From Phaeotremella fagi (taxonomy: Eukaryota > Basidiomycota > Tremellomycetes > Tremellales > Phaeotremellaceae): 64,000 bases of DNA. Shown piece by piece: positions 58,161-64,000 of this stretch. The stretch is taken from NCBI GenBank assembly GCA_001599715.1, contig BCHU01000013.1:186001-250000 (forward strand), read 5' to 3'. Position 1 is the stretch's first letter; each line of letters opens with the position of its first letter. The position numbers were made by a program, and so were the translations under genes. The notes beneath the pieces were generated by a model. That model ran no database searches. It was given only the letters and a program-made list of their open reading frames with translations, and was not told where the DNA came from.

Positions 58161-58847
58161 TCAATCCCATTTGATCTCATTACCAATTTCTATGTCTTTT
58201 TTGCTCTTAAACCAAAAATCTGAACAAAACGTGACATTGAATCCATCGCCGGACTCATTCGGTTGGAAACCGGTGAAATGTGAATAACAAATAATTCGTT
58301 CTAATTTTGAATTACCAATCTGGTCCCAGAGTTCGGTTGAGACTTGAGGTGGGTTGAAATGGTTGTGGAAGTTCTTGCGGGTAATGGAGGAAAGGACAGT
58401 CTTGGAGAGTTGATCTGTCATGCTGTCACCAGCTGAACCTAAGGAGAGCAAAGTATGTTCTTGATCAGGTCTTAAGACGATCCGAGAGTGTTTACCAGCT
58501 ATTCCACTTGAACCTGAATCTATTAGTTGTCGAATTCTCAGCGACTCACTTTTAACATCAACACTCCCAGTTTCGATAATGGTGAAAGTTGACTCCCCGA
58601 AACTTGTGATGAAAGGGTTGTTTTCTTGCGATATAGATACTGTTTCTCCGATCTTCAACGAGCCGCTTGTGGTTAGGGTCTGCATGAAGCGCTTATATGA
58701 TCCGAAATTGAGAACGAACGTTTTTTTGATCTCGGGATCCATGGCGATAGTCTCCTTATTTGGAAAACCATAGAGCATCTCCGTCTTCTCGCTCCTTCGA
58801 GCAAATCCAGACCTCATATTCAACGGGAGATCAATATTCTCACTCAT
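58161..58847 (-). CDS. Orphan protein of unknown function
   Basis: The start at 58847 (MSENIDLPLNMRS) gives 228 residues; the frame extends upstream through T-rich, leader-like sequence. It has FVLNFGSYKRFMQTL, SFGESTFTIIETG, RIVLRPDQEHTLLSLGS and a beta-rich end CYSHFTGFQ...NVTFCSDFWF. No known domain is recognised. A 30-36 nt segment beginning GTGAGT at about 58553 is in frame and stop-free, so it could be a very short intron. Composition and context resemble the other small orphan genes. Confidence 0.6.
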   Translation of the reverse strand: MSENIDLPLNMRSGFARRSEKTEMLYGFPNKETIAMDPEIKKTFVLNFGSYKRFMQTLTTSGSLKIGETVSISQENNPFITSFGESTFTIIETGSVDVKSESLRIRQLIDSGSSGIAGKHSRIVLRPDQEHTLLSLGSAGDSMTDQLSKTVLSSITRKNFHNHFNPPQVSTELWDQIGNSKLERIICYSHFTGFQPNESGDGFNVTFCSDFWFKSKKDIEIGNEIKWD

Positions 58848-59513
58848 ACTTGTCGAATTGATATGAAAGGCTTTTTGAAAACTGACGTTCTGCTTTAACG
58901 AGTTAAAGTGAAAGTGGAAGTTGAAGGGGAAAAACAGAAAGATAATTCTGGGGGAGAAAACTCTGTTCACATGTGAAAAATGTAATGTTACCAAACCCTT
59001 TCGAAGGCCAACAAAGGAGGGTGTACTTCCGACACATAACATATTTCGGTCAAATCAGTGATGACATTTTATCAAGATAGATTAAATAGAAGGTAGTCTG
59101 ATGGAAGTCACGTTGAAGAAGGCAGTTTTATCGGGATTTTCCATGATGAAAATTCTTACTTTGATTTTCCCTCGGTGTTTCCCCTTCATTGCATGGTCCA
59201 CAATTCCCGATTGTAAAGGGAGTGATAGGTGGAGCAGTTAGAAGACTTTGTTTTGATTTATCACAAAGGCTTAATATCTGATCATTCCAATATGACGATG
59301 TTTTCAAATGAATTACGGTTAGTTGACGGTGTAATACTATGTATGGCTTATGTATTAGGAAGATTACACTATCAGGTTTCGTGAAATGACCTGGGCAAGG
59401 TTTTTTTTAAAGTAGAGTACTTTCGTGTTTGAATTTTTGTATAAGACTCAACCCAATACAATGATATGCATAAGATTACAAGCCCCTCTGATATTTCTAT
59501 TTATCTAGATCAG
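58848..59513. other. Intergenic region, no gene seen
   Basis: It includes the probable promoter of the orphan at 58161-58847 and the 3' flank of the MFS gene. No open frame with family similarity. Confidence 0.35.
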
Positions 59514-61734
59514 CTAACCCCGCTCCACACTATCCCTGGGTCCCATCAGCTCATATCTCTCCTCCTCTGCGTCAGTAAATTTATGATCCGAAGCATCATC
59601 TTTCATCCTCCAAGCGAAATACACCGAGGGGATGGTCATGAGTATAAAAACTATCCAGATCAGTTGACCACCTATCGACAGTGGTGTAAACGTGGTTGAA
59701 ATGGAGAATACCCAACTACGATCCATTCAGTTAGATTTGACACGGGACAAAGGAAAAATGTTTGCTCACCCAATGAGAAATGGACCAATGGCTCGTCCTG
59801 TCGCTGCTATACTGAAAGTCAATGAATTTGCAGTTGCCAGATGTTCTGGACCAGGTATTGATTCTAAAATCAGAGCATCCAACATACTAGAATGAAAATA
59901 CAGGTTAGTTTACGGTGGTGTATGTGGGATTTAAGATTGGACGTACGTCTGAGCAAAATCACCAAATCTACGTAGGATCATTTGAAGACTTAAAGCGACC
60001 CATGCGGAGATGGTCAGGCCATCCCCTGGATTCGTGGAGTTGAGATACCAAGCTACTGGTGAGAGGAGTACGGCTATGGAATAGCATGCAAGACCTGTCG
60101 TGAGGTTAGTTTGGTAATTTGTGAAGAGGTAGGGGACGATTTACATAATCTGAGATAAAGATTTTCGGGGATCAAACGATGTCCAATTGGGAATAGGAAG
60201 ATTGTCATCAAGATGGATAGTAAAGCTGACATGGCAAGTATCACACCGATACTTTGTGTCTATAAATGAGTTAGACAACGCTGGTCAATGGTCATCACAA
60301 CTGCTATCAACTTACAGGCAATCCAAGCCCACCTAATTCCTTACTGGTAAAAGCAAATAAAGGAAAACAAGCCTCCCAGGAGAATTGAGTAGCCTGTTCC
60401 ACTATCAAATCATGTCAGCTACCGCAAATCCAGCGGATCATCAAAAGACTCACTACCGTAAAGAATGAAAACGTTCAGAAAAGGTCGATGTCGAAATAAA
60501 GCTGCTGCTCCACCGGTACGTTTTTCAGCTTGACCTGCAGCTCGTGATTTTCGCATTGTTTTTGGAAGTGTCTGATGGGAATGGTGAGTTTACATTCGAT
60601 AAACTGACTTACCTCCGGCAAGAAAACCAGACCTATGATCGCTGCTATCACTCCTGTTGAACCTACGACCAGTGCGGGCAGGAGGTATGGAAATGTTGAG
60701 AAGAGGGTCATTGATTTTGGTAGGAGACCTGGAACAGGTGACGAGAGAAATCCACCAATCAGAGGTCTGGTTGAACGTTTCTCAGTATATCTATAGATTT
60801 CATGATTTGAGAGACCTACGCTAAAGTCACTCCAACGGTGATCGATGGTGAAAAAAGAGCGAATCCTTTTCATGATCAGTCACTACTACTGTGTTGTACT
60901 TACCTTGTATAAGATTCGACCTATCGCACATCTCACTAACCATCGTTCTTGACAATACTCCACAACCAGCTAACAGACCGACTAGATTCGAAAGTCCATT
61001 CAGTTATGATACTTAATTGACCTTCTGAAAGTCACTCACGACATCCTCTCAGAACAATGACCTGCCATACAGAAGAAGCGAATCCAAACGCTATTGCAAA
61101 TATCCCAAAAAGACATACGAGCGCTGAATACGGTTGTTAGAAAGGCTTGTCCTTCAATAAGCAGATTGCTGACTTACGTAGGAATACTGCTCTTCTACCG
61201 AAGCGATCTGACAACATCCCATACACTGGTGCCATTATAGTTTCTGTCACCATAATTGAGGATTCCTATAGGTCACGTCCGTCAGAGAATGAAATAGTGT
61301 TCTGTCATGAAAATCACACTTACAGCCATAGCTGACCAAACACCGACTGAACTTTCTGGTACTCCAAATGACAAGATCCTAACAGCGCTGAGTAAGCTGC
61401 TGAATCACACACTATCCAGCAAGGCAACCTACATTTGATTGATATAAGGGAAGATAACAGCATAGTTCAAACCTTCCGAGCATCTGGATATCAACAGAGG
61501 TAGAAGTTTCATGTACGGTAGTGGTGTAGGTGATTTCTCATTTATTCGAATCGGCGATTCCTGCCGCCTACCGGTGGGTGAAGAAGGAATAGGTAGTTCG
61601 TCGAAATTTCTGATAGGATGTCCATGAGGTGTGGTTGGTGGTTCTAGATCTATCGTTACCGCTGAATCCGGTCTCTCGAAGGATAATGCCAGTTCTTTTG
61701 GGAGTGGTGAAGCTATTCGTTCTCTTATTGACAT
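59514..61734 (-). CDS. MFS transporter, ZIFL/YCR023C-like drug:H+ antiporter group
   Basis: A many-exon gene (about 11 exons) from ATG 61734 to stop 59514-59516. The N-terminus is hydrophilic. The first helix region is LLISRCSEGLNYAVIFPYI. The loop-2/3 signature YGMLSDRFGRRAVFL, and WQVIVLRGCLGLLAGC, SEMCDRSNLIQG and SPSITVGVTLAPLIGGFLSSP are typical of this MFS group. A central charged loop is followed by the second set of helices and a hydrophilic tail ending RDSVERG. The first intron (about 61432 to 61400) is only 33 or 36 nt. Substrate unknown. Divergent from LIG4. Confidence 0.88.
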
Positions 61735-62275
61735 GATTGAAGTTGAGATGGAACAATCTGAAACAAGTGAAGAAAGATTCTTGTCCCTTGGAAATATGAA
61801 GTAGTCTGATTCTTTTCCTGCACAATTATGGGAAATTAAATCGAGTGCTGTGTAAATCAAAGCTCCCTTTTGGCTGGAGAGGTGTATGGAATAGAAGGTC
61901 AGAATCTTAGCTTGGCTTTAAAAATAAAATCAATCGATCCGAGTCGGTTATCAGCGGGGCGACTGATTTTTTTGAACAGACAAATCTTTCAGTGTCAATT
62001 TTGGGGTCTTTCGTCATGACATCATGTTGGTACATAAAATGAGTTAGAACTACAGAAATGACAGACTGTTAGAAGAGCAATAATTCAAGAGAAGAAAGAA
62101 GTTGTACGAGTACTGAATGCATAGAAATACAGCTTAATATTGAGCACCTATTGTGACCACCGTGGGAAACTATCATCGATGATGACCGGAAGTCTAGTCA
62201 ACCGACAAGGACAACAGGCGTATGTTTTGATTCCTACATCCATCTTCAACTTCAACTTCTTATCACTTTAACAAT
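61735..62275. promoter_or_regulatory. Divergent promoter MFS transporter / LIG4
   Basis: About 540 bp without a gene. A GTACGAGTACTG motif is at about 62103. A pyrimidine-rich stretch directly precedes the LIG4 ATG. Confidence 0.4.
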
Positions 62276-64000
62276 ATGCCCTCAAGATGGAATCAAGGTC
62301 ATAGGCAGCAGCCTTCTCCAGATAACAATAACCTCAATATACCTCAAGAGGAAGGTCCATCCGCATCTCAAGCTCAAGCTCAACTACCAATATCAAATCT
62401 CGAAAGACCAAAGGAATGTATCAACAAGCATTCCACACCAGCTTTTTACGTCTTATGTTCTATCATGGATAGGTTAAGAACCGAGGTACCTTCAAAAAGA
62501 CATGAAACACTTACGAGGTTTATGGAAGCTTGGAGGTTGAAAGTTGGTAATGATCTATATCCATTGATCAGATTGCTATTACCTGATGTAAGTCATCATG
62601 CCAGGAACTGGTCGCTGTCTAATCGTATATGTGCAGAGGGACAGAGAGAGACCGGTTTATAATCTGAAAGAAGCTATGTTGGCCAAATGTTATATCGAAG
62701 TTTTGGGTCTCGATAGACACAGCGAAGCTGCCCAACATCTGATAAAATGGAAACAACCTGCTGATGGACAGACCAACGCTATTTCAGGGGACTTTGCTCG
62801 AGTTTGCTATAATGCTATAGCTGCTAGATCGACAGTTGAGCAAGGTGAATTGACTATTGATGCGGTCAACTCTATTTTGGACGAACTTGCAACTGGAAGA
62901 CTGAAGCAGTGAGTACATTTTACTATGATTTGATACAATGCTCATGCTTTGTCAAAACTTCAGGAACGAGATAGTTCCTATCCTGCGAAGAATCAATCGA
63001 CAATGCACCCCAGCTGAGCAAGAGTGGATTATACGGATCATACTTAAAGGTAATTTGCATTCCTTCGATGGAAGACTGATTTACTTCTGTTAGACCTTCG
63101 CATTTCTGTCAAAGAAAGAGGTGTTTTCCAAGCATTCCATCCAGACGCCTTAACACTATTCAACGTTTGCTCAGATCTGAAACGAGTTTGCTGGACATTG
63201 TATTCACCTCAGATTCGATTGGAGAAGAATGTAAGTCGATATTTTGGCCATCATCCGATAATCTCTGATTCCTCGTAGCAAGCCCACGTTGAGCTTTTCA
63301 GATCTTTCCTTCCCCAGCTGTGTTATCGATCACCCAGTTCATCTCACGAGGCTATTGCTAAATTAGTAGGTGCACCTGGGGCAGAGTTTGTTATGGAAGA
63401 AAAGCTGGACGGGGAGAGGATGCAGTTGCATGTCAGAAATAATATGGCCGAATGGTTTTACTGCTCGCGAAAGGCGAAGGATTATAGTGAGTGCCTGTTG
63501 GTGGTAGAAATTAACTCAAAGCGTATCTCTATGGAGCGCATCCTGGTGAGGGAAGTTTGACTCAATTCATAACAAGTGCATTCAAAGATGGGGTAAGAAA
63601 GTGAGTGCTTATTTCATATGTTTTGTTATTCACTGATGATCGTAGTATTATCCTTGATGGAGAGATGCTTGTATGGGATCCCATCCTAGAAAAATATCTG
63701 GCTTTTGGAAATCTTAAAACTGCTGCGGGAGGTGAGCAAGACATGTTGAACTAGTCTGACCAAAATAGATAAAAGAAGTGACGAAAACGGTCCTCGTCCA
63801 TGTTGTAAGGTGACCTTAGTTTACAGCCGCTGATGCCAGTCAAAATATTCGATATATTGTACCTAAACGATAAATGCCTAACATCGATGCGACTATCTGA
63901 GCGAAAACGACTTCTTCGATCTGGAAGGGTTTTTGAAGATTTGGAAAGGTTTCAGGGGAGATTAGAATTTGCTGAGGAGCAACGGGGGAAGAGTGGGAAA
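62276..64000 (+). CDS. LIG4: DNA ligase IV (partial, runs off window end)
   Basis: Nine exons are visible: 62276-62587, 62637-62908, 62964-63049, 63094-63230, 63279-63486, 63522-63600, 63646-63731, 63769-63804 and 63840-64000 (continuing), 459 codons so far. The N-terminal ligase domain has PSKRHETLTRF and RDRERPVYNLKEAMLAK. The nucleotidyltransferase carries the active-site lysine in EEKLDGERMQLH near residue 311, then YLYGAHPGEGSLT, ILDGEMLVWDP, FKIFDILYLND and LSERKRLL. The spacing is that of Lig4, which seals breaks in non-homologous end joining with Xrcc4/Lif1. The C-terminal BRCT domains lie beyond the window. Confidence 0.94.

Overview
The window looks like chromosomal DNA of a tremellalean basidiomycete yeast (Cryptococcus/Kwoniella-like). 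Nearly every conserved gene is cut by many introns of about 35-70 nt with GTAAGT/GTGAGT donors and pyrimidine-poor AG acceptors. Genes are dense on both strands. One gene fuses allantoicase to two ureidoglycolate lyase domains, an arrangement known from Cryptococcus as DAL2,3,3. No virus, CRISPR array, rRNA or convincing tRNA was seen. Exon models were built by hand from frame continuity and family similarity; coordinates give the CDS span from start to stop codon.

Layout. 1-2.5 kb: three tandem copies of an unrecognised single-exon gene. 3.2-7.9 kb: a glutamine-rich ARID protein (Swi1-like), divergent from a fatty-acid 2-hydroxylase (8.9-10.2 kb). 10.4-18.3 kb: a small orphan gene, a large predicted membrane protein, a 2-kb gene-poor stretch and a Ser/Pro-rich protein. 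19.2-22.5 kb: a divergent kinase-like gene, then a stretch with repeated donor-like motifs.

22.5-29.7 kb: a purine/allantoin-type cluster made of DAL2,3,3, a zinc-cluster-like regulator and a Dal5-like permease. An 18-bp element lies in both control regions. 30.0-34.1 kb: CHS7 and a cofactor-independent phosphoglycerate mutase. 34.3-40.5 kb: seven small minus-strand genes in two tandem families, with duplicated promoters. 41.2-50.0 kb: ATG16 head-to-head with YPT7, then PCH2, a Mio/Sea4 homologue and VMA21. 50.6-55.6 kb: TRM7 spliced in frame to a protein kinase, convergent with an RBM26/27-like RNA-binding protein. 55.9-58.8 kb: two more tandem paralogues and one orphan. 59.5-64.0 kb: an MFS transporter divergent from LIG4, which runs off the end.

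The housekeeping genes are separated by blocks of small, fast-evolving, tandemly duplicated genes of unknown function. The best candidates for something new are the shared 18-bp element of the purine cluster, the TRM7-kinase fusion whose intron decides between one and two proteins, the small-gene arrays, and the repeated use of donor-like sequence inside open frames.
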